Below are positions 53,284 to 62,127 of a DNA stretch of 64,000 nt, one piece after another; positions within the stretch are counted from its first letter, which is position 1; every line of letters starts with the position of its first letter. Both the position numbers and the translations under genes were made by a program. The notes beneath the pieces were generated by a model. It did no database searches. It was not told where the DNA came from and saw only the letters and a program-made list of their open reading frames with translations. Source of the stretch: CANMXU01 sp052030545 (GTDB lineage: Bacteria > Pseudomonadota > Gammaproteobacteria > Enterobacterales > Alteromonadaceae). The DNA lies in the NCBI RefSeq assembly GCF_052030545.1, contig NZ_JBPDIH010000011.1, forward strand, positions 1 through 64,000. Direction: 5' to 3'.

Positions 53284-55392
53284 TTATTTATTACGAATGA
53301 CGCGTTGCACATCAACCATCACTTTAATTTTTCTAATAATATCAGCTAAGTGGATTCGGTCTCGACAGGTTATTTCCATATCGATAGCGTAAACACCTGA
53401 GTCTTTTTCGCCTGAGTTTAATGAATGCACATTTGAGCCGCACTTAGCAATAACATTGGTTAAGCTCGCTAATGCGCCTTGATGATTCATAATTTCAATG
53501 CGTAACTTAGCCACAAAATCACGAGTAATATCGCTGTCCCACTTAACGGGGAACAGGCTACCTTGTTCGTGACCTTTAATATTTCGACAGCCAGATTGAT
53601 GCACCATTAACCCTTTACCTGGGCTTAAATAAGCAAGAATGCTATCACCAGGAATAGGACGACAACATTTACCATAACTTACCATCATGCCTTCGGTGCC
53701 TTTTATTGGCATTTTAGCTTTATTCGGTGAACTCGGTATTTCACTGTCTTCAGTAAATTCATCGGTAAGTCGGCGCGCAATACCAATACTTAATGCATTA
53801 CCTAAGCCGATGTTTACTAACAACTCGTCAAGGTTTTCGTTTCCGCTTTCTTTGACAACTTGCTCAACTTTTTCAGGGGTAATATCATCTAGCTTGGTTT
53901 TACCTAACGCATGGCTTAATAAGCGTAAACCTAACGCTTTTGATTCGGTTTGCTCTTGGCTACGTAAATAGGTGCGAATTTGCAAACGAGCTTTTGCCGT
54001 TACCACAAAATTAAGCCAAGTGGCATTTGGTCTTGCCGCAGATGAAGTGATAACTTCGATAGTTTGCCCTGAATCAATCGGCTGGCTGAGCGGGTAAGGT
54101 TTACGGTCAACTTTCACGCCAACACAAGAATTACCAACGTCAGTGTGCACAGCATAGGCAAAATCGACGGCAGTTGCCCCCATCGGTAATTCAATAATTC
54201 GACCGTCTGGGGTAAAGACATAGATTTCTTCAGGGAATAAATCAGACTTCACGTTTTCAATAAATTCAAACGAACTACCGGCACTTTGCTGCAACTCGAG
54301 TAAACTTTGCATCCAGCGACGCGCTTTCATTTGCGCAGTTGTGCCGCTTTCGTCGCCATCTTGTTTATAAAGCCAATGTGCCGCAACGCCTTTGTCGGCC
54401 ATTTGATCCATATCTTTGGTGCGAATTTGAATTTCAACCGGAATACCATGCGGACCAATTAACGACGTATGAAGAGACTGATAACCATTGGTTTTAGGAA
54501 TGGCGATATAATCTTTAAATCGCCCTTCAATTGGCTTAAATAAGTTATGAACAGCGCCTAATGCACGATAACAATCGCCAAAATCATTATCCACGATTAC
54601 CCTAAAGGCATAAATGTCCATCACTTCGTTGAACATTTTTTCTTTATTAAGCATTTTGCGATAAATGGAATAGAGGTGTTTTTCACGCCCCACTACTTGT
54701 GCAGAAATACCACTTTCACTCAGACGTGCTGCAATCTCTTCTTGAATATTAACAATGATTTCTTTGCGATTGCCACGCGCCTGTTTAACTGCCGACTTTA
54801 ATGCACGCGAACGCATTGGATGCATAGCTTCAAAGCCAAGCACTTCCAATTCATTTTTAATATTGTGAATACCTAAACGGTTAGCAATAGGTGCATAAAT
54901 GTCAAGTGTTTCACGCGCGATGCGTCGGCGCTTTTCCGGACGTAGCGACTCTAAGGTACGCATGTTGTGGGTACGATCAGCAAGTTTAATTAAGATAACG
55001 CGAATGTCTTGCACCATGGCAAGCACCATTTTACGGAAGTTTTCCGCTTGCATTTCTTCTTTGTTATCAAACTTTAATTTATCGAGTTTACTGACCCCTT
55101 CAACAAGTTCAGCAACAGTATGACCAAATAATTCCGCCAGCTCATCTTTAGTGACTTCGGTATCTTCAATAACATCGTGTAGCAACGCTGCCATTAAGGT
55201 TTCATGGTCTAAGTGCATTTTTGCCAAATTTAAGGCAACAGCAACAGGGTGAGTAATGTATGGGTCGCCACTCGAGCGCATTTGGCCTTCGTGGGCATCA
55301 CGTGCAACGATATACGCTTGTTTTAATAAATCTACTTGTACTTTTGACAAGTAAGTAGATACAAAGGCCTTAAGCGGTTCAAAAAGGTACAC
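53284..55392 (-). CDS. spoT: bifunctional (p)ppGpp synthetase/hydrolase SpoT
   Basis: A 702-residue stringent-response enzyme, same length as in E. coli. It has an HD hydrolase domain (ITHPVAVA, LLHDVIEDTEVT, near 45-85), a synthetase domain (about 230-350), a TGS domain (VFTPDGRIIELPMGATAVDFAYAVH) and a C-terminal ACT domain. It sets ppGpp levels during starvation. It is downstream of rpoZ after a terminator-containing gap, in the usual order. Confidence 0.97.
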   Translation of the reverse strand: MYLFEPLKAFVSTYLSKVQVDLLKQAYIVARDAHEGQMRSSGDPYITHPVAVALNLAKMHLDHETLMAALLHDVIEDTEVTKDELAELFGHTVAELVEGVSKLDKLKFDNKEEMQAENFRKMVLAMVQDIRVILIKLADRTHNMRTLESLRPEKRRRIARETLDIYAPIANRLGIHNIKNELEVLGFEAMHPMRSRALKSAVKQARGNRKEIIVNIQEEIAARLSESGISAQVVGREKHLYSIYRKMLNKEKMFNEVMDIYAFRVIVDNDFGDCYRALGAVHNLFKPIEGRFKDYIAIPKTNGYQSLHTSLIGPHGIPVEIQIRTKDMDQMADKGVAAHWLYKQDGDESGTTAQMKARRWMQSLLELQQSAGSSFEFIENVKSDLFPEEIYVFTPDGRIIELPMGATAVDFAYAVHTDVGNSCVGVKVDRKPYPLSQPIDSGQTIEVITSSAARPNATWLNFVVTAKARLQIRTYLRSQEQTESKALGLRLLSHALGKTKLDDITPEKVEQVVKESGNENLDELLVNIGLGNALSIGIARRLTDEFTEDSEIPSSPNKAKMPIKGTEGMMVSYGKCCRPIPGDSILAYLSPGKGLMVHQSGCRNIKGHEQGSLFPVKWDSDITRDFVAKLRIEIMNHQGALASLTNVIAKCGSNVHSLNSGEKDSGVYAIDMEITCRDRIHLADIIRKIKVMVDVQRVIRNK

Positions 55393-55477
55393 CTAAACTC
55401 CCCAAACAGGTTTAATGCTAAGAAAACGTCACTGCTTTAACAGTTAGAATACGTTTATTTTTGGTTTTTGTAACGAT

Positions 55478-55516
55478 AAAAAAACGCGTAATCACTAATT
55501 AGTGAAATTACGCGTT
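55478..55516 (-). terminator. rho-independent terminator after rpoZ
   Basis: On the minus strand a 10-bp stem (AACGCGTAAT / ATTACGCGTT) encloses a second palindrome (CACTAATTAGTG) and is followed by seven T residues. It lies 25 bases past the rpoZ stop codon, so spoT either depends on read-through or has its own promoter. Confidence 0.8.
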
Positions 55517-55541
55517 AATTAGGCTTCTAAATAAGAAGGTC

Positions 55542-55820
55542 TTATTCAGATTGACCGCCAACAATAGCAGCTACAGCAGCAAGTTCTGCTGACTCTTGCT
55601 GAACTTGTTCATGACGATCTGTGTCATTCATTACTTCAGTAGTAATTAAACCTTCTTCGATTTCTCGTAAGGCTAATACAGTTGGCTTGTCATTTTCTAA
55701 CTCAACCAAAGGATCTTTACCGCCCGTTGCAATTTGACGAGCACGACGAGATGCTACTAACACCAAGTCAAAACGATTACCGATTTTATCAACGGCATCT
55801 TCAACAGTTACGCGAGCCAT
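55542..55820 (-). CDS. rpoZ: RNA polymerase omega subunit
   Basis: A 92-residue protein matching omega along its length: MARVTVEDAVDKIGNRFDL, RRARQIATGGKDPLVELEND, ALREIEEGLI. It helps assemble the beta' subunit and in gammaproteobacteria forms part of a ppGpp-binding site, which fits its place next to spoT. The gene lies 118 bases after gmk. Confidence 0.97.
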   Translation of the reverse strand: MARVTVEDAVDKIGNRFDLVLVASRRARQIATGGKDPLVELENDKPTVLALREIEEGLITTEVMNDTDRHEQVQQESAELAAVAAIVGGQSE

Positions 55821-55938
55821 TTGGTCACTCCAACATCAAAATTCATAAAATAGCCCAGCATTTTACTTATACCTAGGTTAATAAGCAAGCACGTGGACCG
55901 ATTAATAATAACAAAGGCTTGAAATAATGGGCCTTTGG

Positions 55939-56577
55939 TTAATCTTCTTGTAATAATTGCTCAAACATAGCGTTATGCAATTTCGCTTGTTGGCTACATT
56001 TTAAACGTTGGTTCTTAACGATGATGGTTAAGTCATTTAACGCTTGTTCAAAATCATCGTTAACAATAATGTAGTCAAACTCTTGATAGTGTGAACATTC
56101 AGACTTAGCTTGTTGCATGCGATCGGCAATCACTTCTTCACTGTCTTGACCACGGCCGCGCAAACGTTTTTCTAATTCAGCTTTTGACGGTGGGCTAATG
56201 AAAATGGTGGTAACTTGCGGCTTTTTAAGTCGTACTTGTTGTGCGCCTTGCCAATCAATATCTAAAAATACGTCAATACCTTGCTCTAACTGAGCGTCGA
56301 TTGCAGCTTCAGAGGTGCCGTAATAATTACCAAAAACTTCGGCATATTCATAAAACTCTTTATTGTCGATGCTTTGTTTAAACTCATCAACCGAAACAAA
56401 ATGGTAGGCTTGTCCGTTAACTTCACCTGGACGCGGCGCACGAGTTGTATGAGAAACCGACACTTGCATTGGACGTGCAGAGTCTTGTTTGGCATTTTCT
56501 AAAAGGGCAGAAATTAAGCTCGACTTACCAGCACCACTTGGCGCAGAAAGAATAAATAAGTTACCTGTAACCGACAT
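55939..56577 (-). CDS. gmk: guanylate kinase
   Basis: A 212-residue P-loop kinase: GMP + ATP to GDP + ADP. Walker A is SAPSGAGKSSL at about 11-21, followed by VSHTTRAPRPGEVNGQAYHF and LDIDWQGAQQV. First gene of the gmk-rpoZ-spoT group. Its upstream region, about 160 bases, ends at the MITE-like element. Confidence 0.97.
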   Translation of the reverse strand: MSVTGNLFILSAPSGAGKSSLISALLENAKQDSARPMQVSVSHTTRAPRPGEVNGQAYHFVSVDEFKQSIDNKEFYEYAEVFGNYYGTSEAAIDAQLEQGIDVFLDIDWQGAQQVRLKKPQVTTIFISPPSKAELEKRLRGRGQDSEEVIADRMQQAKSECSHYQEFDYIIVNDDFEQALNDLTIIVKNQRLKCSQQAKLHNAMFEQLLQED

Positions 56578-56740
56578 AAATGTGCCCTTTAATATGATTG
56601 GATTTATTTTAGCGGCGCACTATACAGAAAATTCACCGTTTTTCCCAATAAAAGTCGTATCAAGTTATGACAAATTTTGTATGATTGCGCCACAATATTG
56701 CCAATCTATGTAATTTTAAAATCTACTACTTGCCAAAAAC

Positions 56741-57058
56741 TAGAGCGTGTTGACCTTTGGTGTTTGTTTTTGCAGCGAATTGTTTGCCATTTATACAAGA
56801 CAGAGCGATTGTCGTGTAGTTATTCTACATAAATGAGTGATAAAGACTTTATGCTCCTGCAAAGTCACCTTACCCCACATCCATGTGGGGCAACGCAGTA
56901 GAAATGGCAAACAAACGCTGTCCGAAGGATCCATTTAAACGCTTCCTGCTCTTTATTACTAACTTTAGACGTAGAACCACTATGCCTTCAAGTTAGTGCC
57001 GCGATCAGAAAGCGTTTAAATTGGACTAAATTCATACCACAAAGATCAACACGCTCTA
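56741..57058. mobile_element. MITE-like element with inverted ends and TA target duplication
   Basis: A 314-bp element (56743-57056) starts with GAGCGTGTTGACCTTTG and ends with the near-perfect inverse (AAAGATCAACACGCTC), flanked by TA on both sides. TA duplication is the mark of IS630/Tc1-mariner transposases. Inside are nested inverted repeats: CAGCG..TTGTTTGCCATTT (56773-56793) against its complement near 56900-56919, CCATTTAAACGCTT (56931-56944) against 57009-57023, and the hairpin CCCCACATccATGTGGGG (56873-56890). It has no gene, so it depends on a transposase elsewhere. The internal text resembles repeats I have seen in marine gammaproteobacteria. Confidence 0.82.
56873..56890. repeat. 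internal hairpin of the MITE-like element
   Basis: CCCCACAT and ATGTGGGG form a perfect 8-bp stem with a 2-base centre in the middle of the element's left fold. Confidence 0.9.
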
Positions 57059-58081
57059 ATAACACGTTTTAGGCAGTGTTTTATTTGTAAGTAGTGTGGT
57101 TACCTGAAACGGCATGTCTTTATTTGAAGCATCGAATCTTATGTTTGCCGCATCTGGTGTACTTTTATCGCCAAGTGCATTTAAGCGCCATAAATTACGC
57201 ACATCCTTTTCTAATAGGCCAAAACAAATTTCATGGGTATCGCCATGCGCAACAAGCACAGGTTTATCATATGTTTTTGCTAAACGAGCAATTTGGCTGC
57301 GAATACTTTTGTAAGGATCGCAATTTTTCCGTTTCCTGGCGCTACATGCTGGAAGCAATGAACTAGGTTGGTTTTTATAAATATCTGCTTGAAAAGCAAT
57401 CACTAGCCCTTGTGCGTTGTTTGCTTGAGCAAAGGCTTTTGCTAACCACTGCTCGTTAGCCAAATCGCGTTTATCGGCCGCGTTTAGTGCTTGTTCAACG
57501 TTGCTTTTTTCTATTTTTTTTCGGCCATTGCTAGTGCCTGCAACATGCAAGGTAGTAAAAACAAGGTTATCAATTTGCCAACGCACATTTTCAGGCATGC
57601 CCTTTTGCCGTGTTAAGCCAGATAAATCGCTAACCATTTCAAGCCCTTGCTGTGCAAAAAAGTGCTGCCGAAGAAACGCTAAGCGCTCTAGCTCATCAAA
57701 GCGCGTCGACAAGTAGCCGCGATCGCAATCTGTCCACTCATTATCGCCTGGGGTATAAACTAACTGGTTAGGATACAAGCTTAGCAATAAAGCAAGTCGT
57801 TCAAATAAACGCTTATCAGTGCACGACTTGCCACCCGACTTTATGTCACCAAGGTGAATTAGCACGCTAGGCTGTAAATAGTTAAGCTGCTGATAAATTT
57901 TGCCATTAGGCGCAGTTAATAGTTTTTCTTCATCCTTTGAATACGGCATATCGCCAATAACCGCAAAAGTCACCGTCGATGCAGTATTAGCCATCTTTGC
58001 TTGTTGTGCTTGGTCTGCAAATGAAAAACAGCTAATTGCAGAGGCCAGAATTACCCCTACCCGGGTTAAAAGTCCTTTCAC
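57056..58081 (-). CDS. exported calcineurin-like metallophosphatase
   Basis: A 341-residue protein with a signal peptide (about 1-22) and metallophosphoesterase motifs in order: VIGDMPYS, LIHLGDIKSGG, TPGDNEWTDC and HGDTHEI. These supply the two-metal site. It should act in the periplasm on a phosphoester that I cannot name. The stop codon TAG shares its first two bases with the TA duplication of the MITE-like element, and its G comes from the element's end. Rejoining the empty site also gives TAG, so the protein is unchanged. It is a single gene. Confidence 0.85.
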   Translation of the reverse strand: MKGLLTRVGVILASAISCFSFADQAQQAKMANTASTVTFAVIGDMPYSKDEEKLLTAPNGKIYQQLNYLQPSVLIHLGDIKSGGKSCTDKRLFERLALLLSLYPNQLVYTPGDNEWTDCDRGYLSTRFDELERLAFLRQHFFAQQGLEMVSDLSGLTRQKGMPENVRWQIDNLVFTTLHVAGTSNGRKKIEKSNVEQALNAADKRDLANEQWLAKAFAQANNAQGLVIAFQADIYKNQPSSLLPACSARKRKNCDPYKSIRSQIARLAKTYDKPVLVAHGDTHEICFGLLEKDVRNLWRLNALGDKSTPDAANIRFDASNKDMPFQVTTLLTNKTLPKTCY

Positions 58082-58250
58082 TTATCACCTATCATCTTAC
58101 CTAGTATCAGTTTCATGATCAGTCGCTCACCGTAAAACCGTATTTTTTCAATCGAATAAACGTGTTAACCAATTTAACTAACACAAATGGTTTATGCCAT
58201 CATTTTCTCAACTGTTCTTTCAGGATTTGTTACGTTTTTGCTGATAAAAA

Positions 58251-58270
58251 ATTACCCTAGCAAGGGTAAT
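58251..58270. other. perfect 8-bp inverted repeat in the leader of the Sel1 gene
   Basis: ATTACCCT and AGGGTAAT pair around a 4-base loop, 60 bases upstream of the Sel1-repeat gene. On the minus strand it is followed by a run of T residues like a terminator, but no minus-strand gene reads into it. It may be an operator or leader hairpin. Confidence 0.6.
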
Positions 58271-58330
58271 ATTTAGTTTGTACATGCTACACTTAACACT
58301 ATAACTTGCTCTTTGTAATTGAGAAAACGA

Positions 58331-59074
58331 ATGTTAAAATGTTACCTATTAACTGGCCTATTTTTATCTAGCTTTACCAGTATCGTTAGCGCAGCAGATC
58401 TTGAACTTGGTATTTATGAACTCAACCGCGGTGAATTTAAAGATGCCATGGCGCAATTTCAACCGTTAGTTGAAGAAGGTTATTCACCGGCACAATTTCA
58501 AGTTGGCTTAATGTACCTAAATGGTTGGGGCGTAAAAAAATCGCCTCAAAAAGCCTTTGAACTATTTTCATTATCAGCAACGCAAAATTACCCTGATGCT
58601 TTGTTTGCCTTAGCGAATATGTATAGCGAAGGTGAGGTGACCAAAAAAGATTTAAAAACGGCGTTTGCCTTAATGGAAAAAGCCGCTGAAAAAGAGCTAG
58701 CTCGCGCGCAATTTAATTTAGGGGTGATGTATTACAACGGAGAAGGTACAAAAAAGAATAATTTACTGGCCTCTCGTTGGTATAGAAAAGCTGCTGAACA
58801 AAATTATGCCTTGGCACAATTTAATTTAGCACTAATGTATTTCAACGGTGAAGGTGTCGAGAAAAGCACAAAAATGTCGTACATCTGGAATATTATCGCC
58901 GCCAACAATGGCTATGCTGACGCGGTTAAAAGTCGCGATATGGATGAACATCAACTCGATATTCGCGACATTGAAGTTGGCCGTCTTGAAGCTGAACAGT
59001 TGCACAATAAAATAATTGAACGTGCCGAGCTAAAAGCAAGACTAGCCAATGAAAAAGCAAAATACCCACAATAA
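58331..59074 (+). CDS. exported Sel1-repeat protein
   Basis: A 247-residue protein with a signal peptide (about 1-21, ending SAADL) and four Sel1-like TPR repeats (about 25-175; for example AQFNLGVMYYNGEGTKKNNL). A charged C-terminal helix follows. Sel1 repeats are protein-binding scaffolds, and a periplasmic partner is likely. I chose ATG 58331; the TTG at 58319 would add four residues. Confidence 0.88.
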   Translation: MLKCYLLTGLFLSSFTSIVSAADLELGIYELNRGEFKDAMAQFQPLVEEGYSPAQFQVGLMYLNGWGVKKSPQKAFELFSLSATQNYPDALFALANMYSEGEVTKKDLKTAFALMEKAAEKELARAQFNLGVMYYNGEGTKKNNLLASRWYRKAAEQNYALAQFNLALMYFNGEGVEKSTKMSYIWNIIAANNGYADAVKSRDMDEHQLDIRDIEVGRLEAEQLHNKIIERAELKARLANEKAKYPQ

Positions 59075-59087
59075 ATAAAAGGTTAAT

Positions 59088-59122
59088 TTGATCCAAATCA
59101 GCATTTCTACCACCAATATAAT
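59088..59122 (+). promoter_or_regulatory. FNR-like box and promoter of the 42-residue gene
   Basis: TTGATCCAAATCAG (59088-59101) matches the FNR/CRP-family anaerobic site TTGAT-N4-ATCAA in nine of ten positions. A perfect TATAAT follows at 59117-59122. The box covers the -35 region, so it is not at the ideal -41.5 activation distance and could also repress. Confidence 0.45.
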
Positions 59123-59157
59123 TTACTCTAAGTAAATGAACATTGGAGGTATTAATT

Positions 59158-59286
59158 ATGAACTTATTAGAACTTTTTCTTAACGATCCAGTCGTGCTGA
59201 TTTCATTTACAGGTTTGGCTATTGTTCTTGGTATTTGTGCTTTTTATGTTTGGTATTTTTTACGAAACATCGACCAAAATAAATAG
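59158..59286 (+). CDS. 42-residue single-helix membrane protein (DUF3149-like)
   Basis: ATG 59158 has an excellent ribosome binding site (TTGGAGG) and a perfect TATAAT promoter element upstream. The 42 residues begin MNLLELFLNDPVVLI, have one transmembrane helix (about 12-35, FTGLAIVLGICAFYVWYFL) and end in RNIDQNK. The pattern recalls the small DUF3149 proteins of marine gammaproteobacteria, whose function is not known. The gene stands alone between the Sel1 gene and yheT. Confidence 0.8.
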   Translation: MNLLELFLNDPVVLISFTGLAIVLGICAFYVWYFLRNIDQNK

Positions 59287-59401
59287 TCTACCGCGTTAAT
59301 CATTACTTCATTAGTAAATTATGCCTGCGTGATTTTGTACGTAGGCTTTTGCTCAGGATTAAGATAAACTGGCAAGCCGAAGTTTATTTAACCCTACAGG
59401 C

Positions 59402-60382
59402 ATGATCCAACCGAGTCAGTTTAAAGTTGCTTGGTGGCTTAGAAATAAGCACCTGCAAACTATTTCAGCCAAATTTTTTCGTCGACACTTTAGGTGCGAT
59501 ACCCAACATCGCCTATTAAATCTGCCCGACGATGATTTTCTTGAACTTGCCTGGACGGAAATACCTAATGCTGACAATCAGCGTCCGATTGTGGTCATCT
59601 TACATGGTTTGGAAGGTTCAAAAGACAGCCATTACGCTAAAGGCATGTTAACCGCCATTAAAGCAAGAGGCTGGATTGGCGTATTAATGCATTTTCGCGG
59701 CTGCGGTGAACAGCCTAATAAAAAAGCTCAGTCCTACCATAGTGGCGACACCCGCGATATTGCCTATTTTAGCCAACAATTGGCGGCTAAATATCCCAAA
59801 GCGCCACTGATGATTATCGGTTTTTCATTAGGCGGTAATGTATTAAGCCAATACTTAGCTAAACATCCAAAAAATCCATATTTTGGCGCGGCAATAATCT
59901 GTGCCCCTCTTGATTTAGCGAGTTGCAGTCGGCGCATTAATCGAGGCTTTTCTCGAGTTTATCAAAAGTATTTGGTCGACATGCTACGCAATAACGCCAA
60001 ACAAAAAATCAACGCCAAACTCATTACCGACATTTGCCCGCATCAACTGGCAAGCATTAACACCATTTGGGAATTTGATCATTTAGTCACTGCACCGATA
60101 AACGGCTTTGCCAGTGCTGAAGATTATTATCAACAAGCAAGCGGTAAAAAGGTATTAGCTAACATTGCCCAACCTTGCTTAATTGTGCATGCTGCCGATG
60201 ATCCATTTCTTAACCACGAGCAAGTTGTCGCTAACATCAAGCTTTCTCAATATGTGCAATTTGAAGTAAGCCACCATGGTGGCCATGTCGGCTTTATTGC
60301 CGGCAATAATCCGTTTAAACCCATTTATTGGTTAGAGCAGCGGGTACCCGATTTTTTTAGCAAATTATTAAGCGAGCAGTAG
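59402..60382 (+). CDS. yheT: alpha/beta-fold hydrolase YheT
   Basis: A 326-residue hydrolase of the YheT/ABHD1-3 type. The N-terminus has WWLRNKHLQTI, the oxyanion segment is LHGLEGS, the nucleophile elbow is GFSLGGN, and the catalytic His is in HHGGHVGF, with an Asp in HAADDPF. It probably acts on an ester or lipid; the substrate is unknown. The downstream yheU gene starts one base after the stop codon. Confidence 0.93.
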   Translation: MIQPSQFKVAWWLRNKHLQTISAKFFRRHFRCDTQHRLLNLPDDDFLELAWTEIPNADNQRPIVVILHGLEGSKDSHYAKGMLTAIKARGWIGVLMHFRGCGEQPNKKAQSYHSGDTRDIAYFSQQLAAKYPKAPLMIIGFSLGGNVLSQYLAKHPKNPYFGAAIICAPLDLASCSRRINRGFSRVYQKYLVDMLRNNAKQKINAKLITDICPHQLASINTIWEFDHLVTAPINGFASAEDYYQQASGKKVLANIAQPCLIVHAADDPFLNHEQVVANIKLSQYVQFEVSHHGGHVGFIAGNNPFKPIYWLEQRVPDFFSKLLSEQ

Positions 60383-60383
60383 T

Positions 60384-60605
60384 ATGATCATTCCCGTTGA
60401 AAGCCTAACAAGCGAGGTGCTTGAAGCAATTATTAAAGAGTTTGTATTAAGGGAAGGTACCGATTATGGCTGTGAAGATATCGAGATGATAGAAAAAATT
60501 GCCGATGTTAAAGCGCAGTTAAAACAAGGCAGCGCAATATTAGTTTATTCTGAGCTTTACGAAACGGTTAATATTATTCCTGCGGATCAATATCAGCAGG
60601 AATAA
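60384..60605 (+). CDS. yheU: YheU-family small protein
   Basis: A 73-residue acidic protein starting MIIPVESLTSEVLEAIIKEF, the YheU/UPF0270 pattern, and including REGTDYG. Function is not known; the yheT-yheU pair is conserved in Enterobacterales and Alteromonadales. It is coupled to yheT. Confidence 0.93.
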   Translation: MIIPVESLTSEVLEAIIKEFVLREGTDYGCEDIEMIEKIADVKAQLKQGSAILVYSELYETVNIIPADQYQQE

Positions 60606-60650
60606 TACCTTGTCGCCACATCACTCAGAGCCACATTAAAGCGGCTGATA

Positions 60651-61469
60651 TTATCGGCGAGCGACGTGAGGTTTAATAATGTTTTGCCACGGAAATTTTG
60701 CTGAACCTAAGGTCATAAAATCTGGGTTCATTAAGCTTTCTCTTTGATTGTAGCTTAACGGATTAAACTCGCTATCGATAATGCTGCCGCCAGCTTGTTC
60801 AATAATGCAATGGCTTGCGCCAGTATCCCATTCACCTGTTGGACCAATGCGTAAATAACAATCAGCACCGCCTTCAGCGATTAAGCAATTTTTCAGTGAA
60901 CAACTGCCAAGTGCGACGTATTCATAATCAAACTCGTTGTTTAGATATTGCCCCATTAGTGCCAATTTTTGCCGGCGGCTAATGGCAACTTTTACCGGGC
61001 GATCGTGGTTGTAGTCGGCCACTTGAATTTTAATACTGCTTTGGTCATTTTCTTTAAATGAACCTAGATTATTTTGGGCATAATACGTTAGGCGATGATC
61101 CGGCGCATGGATAACACCAATACTTGGCCAACCATTTTCAACTAGCGCGATATTCACCGCAAAGTCACCACTACCAAGAATAAATTCACCTGTGCCGTCA
61201 ATCGGATCGAGTAACCAATATCGTTGCCAGTTTTTTCTGTTCGCTAAAGCTTGTGCGCCCACCTCTTCCGAAATAATAGGGATATCTGGCGTTAAGGTTT
61301 GCAACCTATCCATGAGCAAGTCATTGGCGGCAATATCTGCGCTAGTCACTGGGCTGTCATCTTCCTTCATTTCTTTGGTGAAGTTACCGTTTTTATAAAA
61401 ACGCATAACTTCATCGCCCGCTTTTTTTGCGCTTTCTATGGCAACCGCTAGTAGCTTTTCATCTGTCAT
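60651..61469 (-). CDS. cysQ: 3'(2'),5'-bisphosphate nucleotidase CysQ
   Basis: A 272-residue inositol-monophosphatase-fold enzyme that turns 3'-phosphoadenosine 5'-phosphate into AMP in sulfate assimilation. Metal ligands are visible in SEEVG, LDPIDGTGEF and the later EWDTGASH. It overlaps nudE by four bases (ATGA), so translation is coupled. Confidence 0.95.
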   Translation of the reverse strand: MTDEKLLAVAIESAKKAGDEVMRFYKNGNFTKEMKEDDSPVTSADIAANDLLMDRLQTLTPDIPIISEEVGAQALANRKNWQRYWLLDPIDGTGEFILGSGDFAVNIALVENGWPSIGVIHAPDHRLTYYAQNNLGSFKENDQSSIKIQVADYNHDRPVKVAISRRQKLALMGQYLNNEFDYEYVALGSCSLKNCLIAEGGADCYLRIGPTGEWDTGASHCIIEQAGGSIIDSEFNPLSYNQRESLMNPDFMTLGSAKFPWQNIIKPHVARR

Positions 61470-62023
61470 AATACTTCTCTTAAATGCTCGCGTATTAACA
61501 TTAATGCCGCAATGCTGCGGGCTTCATTAAAGTCAGGTTGAGCTAATAGTTTTTTATATTCGGAGAGTTTCCAAGGTACAACTTCAAGCTCTTCAGGTTC
61601 GTCACCTTCAAGTTGCTGTTCATAAAGTGATTCGGCTAAAAAGATTTCCATGCTTGCCGAGAAAAAAGCTGGCGCCATCGCTACTTGATGTATAAAAGTC
61701 AGTGCCGAACTACCATAACCAATTTCTTCTTTTAATTCACGGTTGGCCGCCTGCTCTGGACTTTCGCCCGGATCAATTAAGCCCTTGGGAAAACCTAATT
61801 CGTAGCTATGGGTGCCAGCACAGTATTCACGCACCAACAACATGGTGTCATTATCAAGCATTGGCACGATTAATACCGCACCTCGACCTGCCCCTGGAAT
61901 GCGCTCATACTGGCGCTGTTGACCATTGCTAAAGGTGAGATCGAGCTGCTCAATTGAAAATAAACGGCTTTGCGCAACTTTTTCGCGATGATTAATTATG
62001 GGAAGCTCTTTATTACGTGACAT
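61466..62023 (-). CDS. nudE: ADP compounds hydrolase NudE
   Basis: A 185-residue Nudix hydrolase acting on ADP-ribose, NADH and Ap3A-type compounds. The Nudix box GLIDPGESPEQAANRELKEE followed by IGY fits the full GX5EX7REUXEEXGU pattern. It is upstream of and coupled to cysQ and divergent from yrfG, the arrangement known in E. coli and relatives. Confidence 0.95.
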   Translation of the reverse strand: MSRNKELPIINHREKVAQSRLFSIEQLDLTFSNGQQRQYERIPGAGRGAVLIVPMLDNDTMLLVREYCAGTHSYELGFPKGLIDPGESPEQAANRELKEEIGYGSSALTFIHQVAMAPAFFSASMEIFLAESLYEQQLEGDEPEELEVVPWKLSEYKKLLAQPDFNEARSIAALMLIREHLREVL

Positions 62024-62127
62024 ATTTTTCTATACTTCTCTTTAAGCAATGTTGCTTGCAATAGTTAAGCGCTATAATTTCAGCTACGGGTAAAATTTTA
62101 TTTTACATACTCTTATCATAAATCTAA

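Noticed and set aside
55478..55516. Operator palindrome between rpoZ and spoT
   Set aside because: The stem followed by seven T residues on the minus strand and its position just after rpoZ fit a terminator better.
56741..57058. Structured non-coding RNA gene
   Set aside because: Inverted ends with TA duplication explain the structure as a mobile element; no promoter is evident.
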